From Euzebya rosea (GTDB taxonomy: Bacteria; Actinomycetota; Nitriliruptoria; Euzebyales; Euzebyaceae), in the NCBI RefSeq assembly GCF_003073135.1, contig NZ_PGDQ01000001.1:310001-374000 (forward strand): 64,000 nt of DNA. Reading direction: 5' to 3'. Below the pieces are notes generated by a model. It had not been told where the DNA came from, searched no databases, and saw only the letters and a list, made by a program, of their open reading frames with translations. Every line of letters starts with the position of its first letter. Positions within the stretch are counted from its first letter, which is position 1. Position numbers and translations under genes: made by a program. Positions 34,935 to 43,006 of the stretch are shown here, piece after piece.

Positions 34935-36322
34935 TGCCGATCACCGACTCGGGGTTCCTCGACGTCGAGGGCCGCGAGCGGCCCATGCACGTCGGCAGCC
35001 TCGCGTTGTTCTCCCCGCCCGAGGGCGCCGGACCAGCCTTCGCCGGCGACCTCTACCGTCGGGCCATGGCCACCCAGGAGGTCTCGCGCCGCCTGCGGAT
35101 GAAGCCGGTCCGCAAGGGCGGTGTGGGGCCCTGGGAGTGGCAGGAGGACGATGCCATCGACCTCGAGTACCACGTCCGGCACTCCGCCCTGCCGCACCCG
35201 GGTCGGGTCCGTGAGCTGCTGGCGCTGGCCAGCCGCCTGCACGGCACCCTGCTGCACCGGAGCCGGCCGCTGTGGGAGTCCAACGTCATCGAGGGGCTCG
35301 AGGACGGCCGGTTCGCCGTGTACACCAAGATGCACCACGCCCTGGTGGACGGCGTGACGGGCATGAAGCTGCTGCAGCGGTCGTTGTCCACCGACCCCGA
35401 CGAACGGGACGCCCCGGCGCCGTGGGCACGCATGGATCCGCCGCCGCGAGTCCTCGACCCCGGCGAACCCACCGGACGGCCCAACCCGCTCCGTGCGGTG
35501 CAGGGCGCGGTCGCCGGTGTGGCCTCGGGCGTTCGTGAGGGGGTCCGGGCCGTCACCGGGTCCTCGGAAGCCGCCGTGCGCACGTTGTGGCGCTCGTTCT
35601 CCGAGGAAGCCTCCCGCATGCCGTTCCAGGCGCCCCGGACGATGTTCAACGTGCCGATCAGCGGTGCCCGACGCTTCGCCGCCGACGGCTACGCCATGGA
35701 CCGCATCCGTGCGGTCCGCGACAGCACGGGCGCGACCGTCAACGACGTCGTCATGGCCATGTCGGCGGGGGCGTTGCGTCGCTACCTGCTGGACCTCGAC
35801 GCGTTGCCGGAGGATCCGCTCATCGCCGCCGTGCCCGTGTCGTTGCACGGGGAGGGCTCCGGCGACGGCAACAACGTCGGCATCGTGCTGTGCAACCTCG
35901 GCACCCACCTGGCCAGTCCCGAGGCCCGGCTGGAGCTGGTCCGCGAGTCGATGGACCGCGGCAAGCTGACGCTGAAGGGCCTCAACCAGCTCGGCACGCT
36001 GATGCTGTCGGCCATGAACTTCGTGCCGGCCGGGCTGGGCGCACTGCCGTTCGACCTCGACGCCCTGCGACGGCCGGCGTTCAACGTGCTGATCTCCAAC
36101 GTGCCCGGACCGCGACAGCCCCTCTACTTCAACGGGGCGAAGCTCGACGGCCTGTACCCGATGTCGATCCCGACCGACGGCCTGGCGCTCAACATCACCG
36201 TCACCACCTACGACGGCGAGCTGCAGGTCGGCCTGACCGGCTGCCGGCGAACCGTCCCGCACCTGCAGCGCCTGCTGACCCACCTCGACGACTCCCTGAC
36301 GGAGCTGGAGGCCCTGGGCTGA
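34925..36322 (+). CDS. WS/DGAT-type O-acyltransferase
   Basis: The 465-residue product belongs to the bifunctional wax ester synthase/diacylglycerol acyltransferase family, which esterifies long-chain alcohols or diacylglycerol with acyl-CoA. The active-site HHALVDG (HHxxxDG) is in KMHHALVDGVTGMKLLQ near residue 140. ERPMHVGSLALFSPPEG, LCNLGTHL, NVLISNVPGP and GLALNITVTTYDGELQVGL are family signatures. The start GTG 34925 has AGGAGG about 9 nt upstream; ATG 34934, overlapping the preceding stop, would be 3 residues shorter. It is third in the GCS2 operon. With the Rv1683-like protein it points to storage-lipid metabolism. Confidence 0.93.
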   Translation: MGLMPITDSGFLDVEGRERPMHVGSLALFSPPEGAGPAFAGDLYRRAMATQEVSRRLRMKPVRKGGVGPWEWQEDDAIDLEYHVRHSALPHPGRVRELLALASRLHGTLLHRSRPLWESNVIEGLEDGRFAVYTKMHHALVDGVTGMKLLQRSLSTDPDERDAPAPWARMDPPPRVLDPGEPTGRPNPLRAVQGAVAGVASGVREGVRAVTGSSEAAVRTLWRSFSEEASRMPFQAPRTMFNVPISGARRFAADGYAMDRIRAVRDSTGATVNDVVMAMSAGALRRYLLDLDALPEDPLIAAVPVSLHGEGSGDGNNVGIVLCNLGTHLASPEARLELVRESMDRGKLTLKGLNQLGTLMLSAMNFVPAGLGALPFDLDALRRPAFNVLISNVPGPRQPLYFNGAKLDGLYPMSIPTDGLALNITVTTYDGELQVGLTGCRRTVPHLQRLLTHLDDSLTELEALG

Positions 36323-36341
36323 CCGGTGTCGGATGCCTCGC

Positions 36342-37226
36342 TCAGGGGCGGGCGACGGGCAACCCGGCGAACAGGTCGTCCTCGGGCTTGTCGGTGACGA
36401 CCTCGCTGTGGGCCAGCCGGAAGTCCTCCCACGGGTAGACCTCTGCGATCAGGTCGTCGGGCACCTTGAACCAGTTTCCCGCCGGGTCGACCTGGGTGCG
36501 GTGTGCCCGCAGCGCCTGGCCGCGAAGCCCGATGTACTCGCCGACGTCGATGGATGTGGTGATCCGTTCGGCGCGGGAGGTGTCCCAGCCGTCGATCCAC
36601 TCACGGAACGGCGACTCGATGCCGCGGACCTCGCACTCGGCCTGCAGCATCGTCAGCCGCCGGTAGGTGAAGGTCATCTGGTAGTAGACCTTCGACGCCC
36701 GCCACGCCGGTCCGAACTCGGGCACGAAGGTCGGGTCGGCCGCTGCACGCCAGGCCGCCATCGTCGCGGTGTGGGTGCGGATGTGGTCGGGGTGGGGATA
36801 GCCGCCGCGCTCGTCGTAGGTGACCAGGACCTGGGGACGGGTCTCGCGGATGATCGGCACGACCCGCTCCAGCACATCGGCCATGGGGACGTTGTAGAAG
36901 CAGTCGTCGGTCAGCACCGACCCGTCACCGTCGAAGTCCTTGACGTAGCCGGAGTCGGGGAACCCGATGTCGAAGTGGTCGGTCACGCCCAGCAGGCGCA
37001 GCGCCTCCGCCAGCTCACCCTTCCGGACCTCGACGAGGTTGTCCAGCACGTTGGGCTCGTCGGCCATCGCCGGGTTGAGGATCTCGCCCTGCCCGCCGTC
37101 GGTGAACGTCACCACCGACACGCGGTACCCCTCCTTGGCGTAGCGGGCCATCGTCCCGGCCCCCTTGGAGGACTCGTCGTCGGGGTGGGCGTGCAGGAAC
37201 ATCGCGTGGGGTGTCGAGGCGCGCAT
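36342..37226 (-). CDS. mca: Mycothiol S-conjugate amidase Mca
   Basis: This 294-residue PIG-L-fold amidase cleaves mycothiol-toxin conjugates, freeing GlcN-Ins and a mercapturic acid that is exported. The metal motif is FLHAHPDDESSKGAGT, with YDERGGYPHPDHIRTH giving the third ligand. TFTDGGQGEILNP, DIGFPDSGYVKDF and the C-terminal AHRTQVDPAGNWF are Mca features that separate it from MshB. ATG 37226 is the start; GTG 37232 would add two residues. It lies downstream of the cinA-like gene on the same strand (24-nt gap) and converges on the acyltransferase operon. It is firm evidence that the host makes mycothiol. Confidence 0.92.
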   Translation of the reverse strand: MRASTPHAMFLHAHPDDESSKGAGTMARYAKEGYRVSVVTFTDGGQGEILNPAMADEPNVLDNLVEVRKGELAEALRLLGVTDHFDIGFPDSGYVKDFDGDGSVLTDDCFYNVPMADVLERVVPIIRETRPQVLVTYDERGGYPHPDHIRTHTATMAAWRAAADPTFVPEFGPAWRASKVYYQMTFTYRRLTMLQAECEVRGIESPFREWIDGWDTSRAERITTSIDVGEYIGLRGQALRAHRTQVDPAGNWFKVPDDLIAEVYPWEDFRLAHSEVVTDKPEDDLFAGLPVARP

Positions 37227-37250
37227 GGGCACCCAAGCTAGCTGTCGCCC

Positions 37251-38081
37251 TCAGTCGGTCCAGCGGCTGGCCCAGGCCGTCTTCAGCTCGGTCGCGCCGG
37301 GGTCGCCGTCGAGCTCCTGCAGGTAGGCACGCACGACCGACTCGGCCGCCTCGACCCTCCTGCGTTCGCCCTTCAGCCTGATGGTGCACTCCTTGCCCGG
37401 GTAGGAACCCAGGTGCACATCGGGGAAGTCGGCGACCAGACGGTCGAACACCGGGTTCAGCGAGGACTCCGGATACCCGTGGGTCATCTCGACCACGTGC
37501 TGTGGCGTCCCGACGCCGGTCAGCAGCTCGGGCACGATCCCGTCGGTGTAGATCCGCTTCAGCTCGCCGGGGATGCCGGGGAGGATGACGATGGTGACGC
37601 CGGCGTCCGCCAGCCCGCCATCGACGTCGACGGCCACGCCCGGCGCGACCCCACGCGCCCCCTGCAGCAGGTAGGTCCCCTCCGGCACCCGGGCCATGCG
37701 ACGCATCGCCCGTTCGTGGTCCGGTGTCACCGTGGCACCGGTGCCGGCCGTCCACTCCAGCGCCAGCGTGATCCGACGGTCGATCTCCTCGTTGACCACC
37801 AGGTCACGACCGAGCGTCGCGGCCACCGCCTCCATCGTCAGGTCGTCGGGGGTCGAGCCGATGCCACCGGACGTCATGATCAGCCGGGGTCGGCTGCGGC
37901 CGAGCTCCATCCGCAGGCCCTCGTCGATGGCGGCCATGGTGTCGGGCACGGTCTGCACCCGGTCCAGCGGGATGCCCTGCACCTGCAGCTGCCCGGCCAG
38001 CCAGTGGCTGTTGGTGTCGTGCACGAAACCACCCAGGATCTCGTCGCCGATGACGACGATCGAGGCGCGCAGGTCCGACAT
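37251..38081 (-). CDS. CinA N-terminal (MoCF/MoaB-like) domain protein
   Basis: The 276-residue product is a stand-alone competence/damage-inducible protein A domain with the MoaB/MogA-type fold. Landmarks: VIGDEILGGFVHDTNSHWLA, LIMTSGGIGSTPDDLTMEAV (the GGIGSTPDD loop of nucleotide or molybdopterin binding) and VILPGIPGELKRIY. It lacks the C-terminal CinA deamidase domain, so NMN deamidation is not expected; ADP-ribose pyrophosphatase activity is known for related domains. The C-terminal 90 residues (ESSLNPVFDRLVADFPDVHLGSYPG) complete the KH-like subdomain. ATG 38081 starts it, divergent from a membrane protein by 42 nt. Confidence 0.88.
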   Translation of the reverse strand: MSDLRASIVVIGDEILGGFVHDTNSHWLAGQLQVQGIPLDRVQTVPDTMAAIDEGLRMELGRSRPRLIMTSGGIGSTPDDLTMEAVAATLGRDLVVNEEIDRRITLALEWTAGTGATVTPDHERAMRRMARVPEGTYLLQGARGVAPGVAVDVDGGLADAGVTIVILPGIPGELKRIYTDGIVPELLTGVGTPQHVVEMTHGYPESSLNPVFDRLVADFPDVHLGSYPGKECTIRLKGERRRVEAAESVVRAYLQELDGDPGATELKTAWASRWTD

Positions 38082-38123
38082 GGATCACAGCATGGCACGC
38101 CACGCGCACTACGCTGCGGCGCG

Positions 38124-38990
38124 ATGTACATGTCCACCGACGATGCCCGCAGCGACTTCTTCCTGGCCGCGGCCGTGTACGTGATCGGCCCCACCCTGCT
38201 CAGCGCACTCCTGCGCAGCACCGGCGGGTTGTTCAACGGCACGGTCGGCCAGTGGCTCCTCGCGGTCGGGGTTCCCGTGCTGCTGATCGCCGCCATGCCG
38301 CTGTACCTGATGCGTTACCGCGACGAGAGCTGGTCCAGCCTGCTGCGCGGCTCGGGTGACGCCGCGCCGCTGGGGCTCGCGCTGGTCGCGCCGGTCGTCG
38401 TCGGGGTGCTCCTGGGCGACCTGATCGCCGGGGGCGGGCTGGTCGACGGCCTCACCGGCACCTTCCAGAACCCGATCATCCTGGTCGGGCGGGTGCTTCG
38501 CTGGCTGTCGATCGCGGTGCTGGCGGTGTTCCTCTGGCGTCGTGCGGAGTACGCGTTCCGATCGATCAGCGAGCGGATGGAGGTGCTGGTCACCCGTGCC
38601 GCCGCGGCGACGATCGGCGCGTCCGTCGTCGCGTCGTTGCTGCTGCTTCCCCGGGTGTCGACGATCGGCTTCGTCATGGCGCCGCTGGGCTTCGCCGCGG
38701 CGTGGTTCCTGGCCACACGACTCGTCCCGGCCACCGGGATGGGGGAGCAGTGGCAGGTCTACGCGCCGCTCATCACGCTCGCGCTCGGTCCGCTGGAGAT
38801 CTTCGCGCTCCTCACCGACCCGCTGGACTTCCTCGTCGGGCTGCGTACGGCGGGCATGGTCGCGGGCTTCGGCCTGCTGTCGGTGATGGCCCTGTCGGCC
38901 GGCAAGGGGCCGCGGATGCCGATCGTCATGGCGGCGGCGTTCGCGCTGCTGACCAGCGTGCCGGTGTTCGGGGCATCCCTGGGGCTGTAG
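38124..38990 (+). CDS. Polytopic membrane protein, about nine helices, function unknown
   Basis: The 288-residue protein is almost wholly hydrophobic, with about nine predicted transmembrane helices (for example LAAAVYVIGPTLLSALL, WLLAVGVPVLLIAAMPLYL, LGLALVAPVVVGVLLGDLI and VYAPLITLALGPLEIFALL). Short Arg-rich loops (RYRDESWSSLLRG, WRRAEYAFRSISERM) are probably cytoplasmic. No transporter or protease motif is visible, including no CPBP glutamates. Start ATG 38124 (MYMSTDDARSD) or ATG 38130. The next gene, also probably exported, follows after 35 nt. Confidence 0.65.
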   Translation: MYMSTDDARSDFFLAAAVYVIGPTLLSALLRSTGGLFNGTVGQWLLAVGVPVLLIAAMPLYLMRYRDESWSSLLRGSGDAAPLGLALVAPVVVGVLLGDLIAGGGLVDGLTGTFQNPIILVGRVLRWLSIAVLAVFLWRRAEYAFRSISERMEVLVTRAAAATIGASVVASLLLLPRVSTIGFVMAPLGFAAAWFLATRLVPATGMGEQWQVYAPLITLALGPLEIFALLTDPLDFLVGLRTAGMVAGFGLLSVMALSAGKGPRMPIVMAAAFALLTSVPVFGASLGL

Positions 38991-39025
38991 CAGCCAACGC
39001 GGTCCGACGTCCCTACTGTGGGGGC

Positions 39026-40057
39026 ATGCCGAACAGGACGTGGATGCTCGGCGTGGCCGTGGTGTTCCTCGCCCTCGCAAGCCTTGCCCTTGCCGGTTCC
39101 GCCCTGTCCGGACCGGAGGGCGACACGCCGCGGTGGATGCTGGGGGCCGACGTCGGCACCAAGATCCTCGATGCCGGCCGTCAGCACACGTTGACCATCG
39201 ATCGGCTCGACGGCGAGCACCTCCGCCTGCACGGCCCCAAGCCACAGGCGGCACCCCCTGCACCGGGGGAGGGGCTGGCGGCCTTCGAGGGGCTGTCGAC
39301 CTGGATCGACACCTACGACACCGACCTGACCCCCGCCCAGCAGGTCGACCTGGCCGCCGCCAACGGCGTGCAGGCGATCTACCTGCAGGTCTCGCGGGAG
39401 TCCACCAACGGGGCGCTGCACGACCACGACCGGCTGGCCGAGGTCATCGAGCTGGCCCACGACGCCGGCATCCGGGTGATGGTGTGGACCATCCCGGCGT
39501 TCGAGGATCCCGAGCTGGACCTCGCCCGGGCCAAGGCCGCCATGGCGTTCGTGACGCCGCGTGGTGACCGGCCCGACGCGTTCGGGCTGGACATCGAGGT
39601 CGACGACCTGGCCGACGTGGCCCTGCGCACCGAGCGGGTCCTCGAGCTGTCCGCGGAGCTGCGCGACTGGGTGGGGCCGGACTACCCGATGGCCGCGGTC
39701 GTCCTGCCGCCCATGCAGCTGGAGGTCAACACCACCTGGTGGCCCGGGTTCCCCTACGCGGCCCTGGCCGAGCACTACGACGTGTTCGTGCCCATGAGCT
39801 ACTCCAGCTACCGCGGCACCGACACCGTGATCACCCACCAGTGGAACCACGACAACGTCGTCCGGCTGCGCCAGCTGGTCGGTGATCCCGACCTGCCGGT
39901 GCACCTCGCCGGCGGCATCGCCGACCGCCTGCCCGAGGTGGCGACGTTCGTGCAGGCCGCGCAGGACACCGGCGTGATCGGGGCGGGGCTCTACGACCTG
40001 CACACCACCCCGCCGGCGGCGTGGACGGCGCTCCAGGCGCTGCGGACCGACGGCTGA
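39026..40057 (+). CDS. Secreted TIM-barrel protein, putative glycoside-hydrolase-like
   Basis: The 343-residue protein has an N-terminal signal anchor (MLGVAVVFLALASLALAG). Its extracellular domain has a repeating strand-helix pattern suggestive of a TIM barrel: NGVQAIYLQVSRESTNG, LAHDAGIRVMVWTIPAF, AFGLDIEVDDLADVA (acidic DIEVDD at a strand end, a candidate catalytic site), MAAVVLPPMQLEVN, YDVFVPMSYSSYR and VIGAGLYDL. MSYSSYRG near the end of strand six or seven resembles the MSYxxYR motif of several bacterial putative glycosidase families. Substrate unknown; an outer polysaccharide is likely. The downstream gap carries the iron box of the heme island. Confidence 0.65.
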   Translation: MPNRTWMLGVAVVFLALASLALAGSALSGPEGDTPRWMLGADVGTKILDAGRQHTLTIDRLDGEHLRLHGPKPQAAPPAPGEGLAAFEGLSTWIDTYDTDLTPAQQVDLAAANGVQAIYLQVSRESTNGALHDHDRLAEVIELAHDAGIRVMVWTIPAFEDPELDLARAKAAMAFVTPRGDRPDAFGLDIEVDDLADVALRTERVLELSAELRDWVGPDYPMAAVVLPPMQLEVNTTWWPGFPYAALAEHYDVFVPMSYSSYRGTDTVITHQWNHDNVVRLRQLVGDPDLPVHLAGGIADRLPEVATFVQAAQDTGVIGAGLYDLHTTPPAAWTALQALRTDG

Positions 40058-40151
40058 ACCCACTCCGGCGGACCGAGCAGCCCGCGACGCGTCGACGCCA
40101 CGAGGCCGAGTTCCTGCTGTCCGACCGGACGAACCACGGTTTCCCGTTGGG

Positions 40152-40170
40152 TTAGGTGTCCCTTACCTTA
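40152..40170 (+). promoter_or_regulatory. DtxR/IdeR-like iron box upstream of heme oxygenase
   Basis: TTAGGTGTCCCTTACCTTA matches the 19-bp DtxR/IdeR consensus (TWAGGTTAGSCTAACCTWA) at about 15 of 19 positions, with both outer half-sites TTAGG and CCTTA intact. It lies 39 nt before the heme oxygenase ATG. A TACCTT within it (40164-40169) could be a -10 element, so bound repressor would block the promoter. Iron-repressed expression of the following operon is inferred. Confidence 0.7.
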
Positions 40171-40209
40171 GTTCGGGTCACGTCCCCCTCACCCTGGGAA
40201 CCCCGCCTG

Positions 40210-40875
40210 ATGTCCACACCGCAGTCACCGTCGCAGTCCGTCGCCGATCCGTTCTCGGAGGTCCTCCGCCAGCAGACCCAGGACGCCCACCGCGCCGCCG
40301 AACGTGCCCCGTTCGTGGGCGCGCTGATGAGCGGCCGGCTCGGTGGCGAGGCCTACGTCGACTTCCTCGGCCAGCTGTACCGCATCTACATCGCGCTCGA
40401 GGAGAGCGCGGAGCTGGTCGCCGACGATCCGGTCGTCGGGGACTTCCTGGACGCCCGGCTGCACCGCGTGGCGGCGATCGAGTCCGACATGGAGGCCCTG
40501 GTCGACCACCGCTGGCGCCAGGTGATGCCGCCGGCCACCGACGCGACCGCTGCCTACGTCGAGCGCATCTGGACCGCGCCGCGGGACTGGCCGAGCGCGT
40601 TCGTCGCCCACCACTACATCCGGTACATGGGTGACCTGTCCGGTGGACAGATCATCGCCCGCATGCTGACCCAGCACTATGGGTTCGGCGAGGACGAGCT
40701 GTCGATGTACCGCTTCGGCGACATCAAGGGGCCGGTGTTCAAGCAGACCTACCGGGCCAAGCTCGACCACGCGCCCTGGAGCGAGGACGAACGTCGCCGG
40801 CTGATCGACGAGTCCACCCTCGCCTACGAGTTCAACACCTGCATCTTCGACGACCTCGGAGCGCGATACCTGTGA
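40210..40875 (+). CDS. hmuO: Heme oxygenase (biliverdin-producing), HmuO type
   Basis: The 221-residue product fits the canonical HO-1-like family that opens heme to biliverdin, CO and ferrous iron. The proximal heme ligand is the His in TQDAHRAAERAPF (near residue 23), and the distal helix is YIRYMGDLSGGQIIARML, with the conserved GDLSGG. Tyr and Arg side-chain contacts are seen in KQTYRAKLD. ATG 40210 gives a normal length; longer readings run into the iron box. It is soluble and cytosolic, so it uses heme imported by the HmuTUV system encoded behind it. Its stop overlaps the next gene (GTGA). Confidence 0.94.
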   Translation: MSTPQSPSQSVADPFSEVLRQQTQDAHRAAERAPFVGALMSGRLGGEAYVDFLGQLYRIYIALEESAELVADDPVVGDFLDARLHRVAAIESDMEALVDHRWRQVMPPATDATAAYVERIWTAPRDWPSAFVAHHYIRYMGDLSGGQIIARMLTQHYGFGEDELSMYRFGDIKGPVFKQTYRAKLDHAPWSEDERRRLIDESTLAYEFNTCIFDDLGARYL

Positions 40876-41951
40876 CCCCCACCCGAACCGGGGTGTCGCC
40901 GCACCCTCGGGGGTGGGCCGGCGCCGCCGTCGCCAACCTGCCGGCCCTGCTGCTGGTGATGCTGCTGGCGGGCACGACGATCCTGCTCGCCCCCGTGCCT
41001 GCCGCCGCCGCGCCGAGCATCCAGGTCACACCCGACACCGACCTGGACCCCGCCGGCCACACCGTGACCGTTCGCGGGGACGGGTACGACACGACCAAGG
41101 GCATCTACGTCGCGTGGTGCGTCGTGCCGCCCCCCGGACAGGTGCCCTCCCCCTGCGGCGGTGGCGCCGACCAGGAGGGCACGTCGGAGTCCTCGGTGTG
41201 GGTGTCGTCCAACCCACCGCCCTACGGGGTCGGGCTGGCACGGCCCTACGGCCTCGGTGGCACGTTCGAGGTCGACCTCGTCGTCACCCGGTGGATCAAC
41301 GACGAGGTCGACTGCCTGGTGACCGCGTGCGCGGTGACCACGCGCAACGACCACACCCGCACCAACGACCGGTCCCAGGACGTGTTCCACCCGGTCTCCT
41401 TCCGGGCCGAACCGACGACGCAGCCAGAGCAGCCCCAGCCGACACAACAGCCACAGCCGCCTGCGTCGACGCCGCAGCCCGAGCAGCCACAACCCCAGCA
41501 ACCTCGGCCCGCGCAGCCGCAGCCCGAGCAACCGCAGCCCACGCAGCAGGCGCAGGTTGAGCCGACGCAACAGCCCCGGTCCACCGCGCCTGCGTCGACG
41601 GCACGGCCCGCGTCACCGTCGAGCGAGCCGAGGGCGACCCAGACCGTCGCCCCGCCGATCCCGAGCGGCAGCACCGCCCCGCTGGACGGCGCCACCCCCG
41701 AGGCGCTGGTCGCGATCGAGGCGGGTGGGGTGGCACCGGTCGACGCATCCGGCACGTCGCCGACCCCCGTCGCGCCCACGGCCGACGCCACCGATGCCGG
41801 CTCGCCCGGATCGCCCGCGTCGTCGACCACCGCGCTCGTGGCGTCCGACGGCGAGGCGCCGGTCGACCGCGGGCCGCTGATCCTGCTTGCCGCGCTGCTG
41901 ACCTCCTCCACGGGTGTCGCGGCCATCCGCCAGAAGCGGCGGGAGCCGTGA
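40872..41951 (+). CDS. Membrane-tethered surface protein with neocarzinostatin-like domain
   Basis: The 359-residue product has a signal peptide (hydrophobic ALLLVMLLAGTTILLAPVPAAAA), then a beta-sandwich domain (about 48-175) that matches the neocarzinostatin pattern. Cysteine pairs are spaced 12 and 5 apart (YVAWC...SPC and DCLVTAC), with a final strand VFHPVSF. A Pro/Gln repeat linker (QPEQPQPTQQ type, about 178-240) spans the wall, and a C-terminal helix GPLILLAALLTSSTGVAAI with a basic tail anchors it. I see no LPxTG. TTRNDHTRTNDRSQD is shared with the CWB2 protein at the end of the operon. Overlaps with heme oxygenase and hmuT put it in the heme operon. A heme receptor or relay role is inferred. 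Confidence 0.8.
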   Translation: MTPTRTGVSPHPRGWAGAAVANLPALLLVMLLAGTTILLAPVPAAAAPSIQVTPDTDLDPAGHTVTVRGDGYDTTKGIYVAWCVVPPPGQVPSPCGGGADQEGTSESSVWVSSNPPPYGVGLARPYGLGGTFEVDLVVTRWINDEVDCLVTACAVTTRNDHTRTNDRSQDVFHPVSFRAEPTTQPEQPQPTQQPQPPASTPQPEQPQPQQPRPAQPQPEQPQPTQQAQVEPTQQPRSTAPASTARPASPSSEPRATQTVAPPIPSGSTAPLDGATPEALVAIEAGGVAPVDASGTSPTPVAPTADATDAGSPGSPASSTTALVASDGEAPVDRGPLILLAALLTSSTGVAAIRQKRREP

Positions 41952-43006
41952 CCCGCCTGCTCGCCGCCGCCCTCGTGGCCATCGGCCTGCTCACCGCCTG
42001 CGCCCCGGGGGCCACCGAGCCGGCGCCCGTCGGCGGCGAGGTCCAGCCGGCCGCCGTCGCGGCCGGCGACGTCGACCGCGACGGGTCGGAGCCAGCCGAG
42101 CGTGCATCCGACCGCCTGCCCGTGGCGATGGTCGACGAGCCCCTCCCCGTCCTGCCCGAACCGACGCCGACGCTCCCCGTCACCGTCACCTCGGCTGACG
42201 GGGCCACCGTGGAGGTCGCCGACGCGTCCCGGATCCTGCCGCTGTCCGGCGGGGTGGCGGAGGTCGTGTACTCCCTCGGCCTCGGCGAGTCGATGGTCGG
42301 CCGGGACGAGCAGGCGACGTTCCCCGAGGTCGCCGACCTGCCTGTCGTCACCGACGCCCACTCGGTCTCCGCCGAGAGCGTCCTGTCGCTGCACCCCACC
42401 GTCGTCATCGGCGACACCCTCACCGGGCCCCCCGAGGCGCTGGACGCCATCCGTGGCGCCGGCGTGCCCGTCGTCCTCGTGCCCGAGGCGTGGACCCTGG
42501 ACGACATCTACCCCCGCATCGAGGCGGTCGCCGACGCCCTCGGCGTGGCCGACGCGGGGGCCGAGCTGATCGACACGACCCGTCAGCGGGTCGACGCGGC
42601 CGCCGCGCAGCCGCTGGATCCCGCACCCACCGTGGCGTTCCTCTACCTCCGCGGCACGGCAGGCGTGTACCTCCTGGGCGGTGACGGCTCCGGCGCCGAC
42701 GCCCTGATCGAGGCCGCGGGCGGCATCGACGCCGGCTCGGCGCTCGGCCTGGCGCCCTTCACCCCGCTGACCAGCGAGGCGCTGGTCTCCGCCGCGCCCG
42801 ACGTGCTGCTCGTCATGACCCTCGGCCTCGAGAGCGTTGGCGGACTCGACGGGCTGGCCGAGGTCCCCGGCATCGCCCAGACACCGGCCGGTGCCAACGG
42901 CGACATCGTCGTCGTCGACGACGGGCTGCTGCTGTCCTTCGGCGCCCGCACCCCCGCGGTGGTCGAGCACCTCGCCGAACAGCTGAGGGAGTGGGCCACC
43001 CCGTGA
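41948..43006 (+). CDS. hmuT: Heme ABC transporter substrate-binding lipoprotein HmuT
   Basis: The 352-residue product has a lipoprotein signal (ALVAIGLLTAC, lipobox Cys near residue 18) and, after a 70-residue acidic/Pro spacer, a class III (BtuF/FecB-like) binding fold. Landmarks: ASRILPLSGGVAEVVYSLGLGESMVGRDEQATFP, VSAESVLSLHPTVVIGD, the long backbone helix, then VAFLYLRGTAGVYLLGGDGSGADALIEAAGG. In the HmuT/ChuT group His and Tyr ligate heme; VYLLGGDGSGAD and the LYLRG Tyr are candidates. Overlaps at both ends (GTGA) tie it to the surface protein and the permease. Confidence 0.92.
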   Translation: MTRLLAAALVAIGLLTACAPGATEPAPVGGEVQPAAVAAGDVDRDGSEPAERASDRLPVAMVDEPLPVLPEPTPTLPVTVTSADGATVEVADASRILPLSGGVAEVVYSLGLGESMVGRDEQATFPEVADLPVVTDAHSVSAESVLSLHPTVVIGDTLTGPPEALDAIRGAGVPVVLVPEAWTLDDIYPRIEAVADALGVADAGAELIDTTRQRVDAAAAQPLDPAPTVAFLYLRGTAGVYLLGGDGSGADALIEAAGGIDAGSALGLAPFTPLTSEALVSAAPDVLLVMTLGLESVGGLDGLAEVPGIAQTPAGANGDIVVVDDGLLLSFGARTPAVVEHLAEQLREWATP

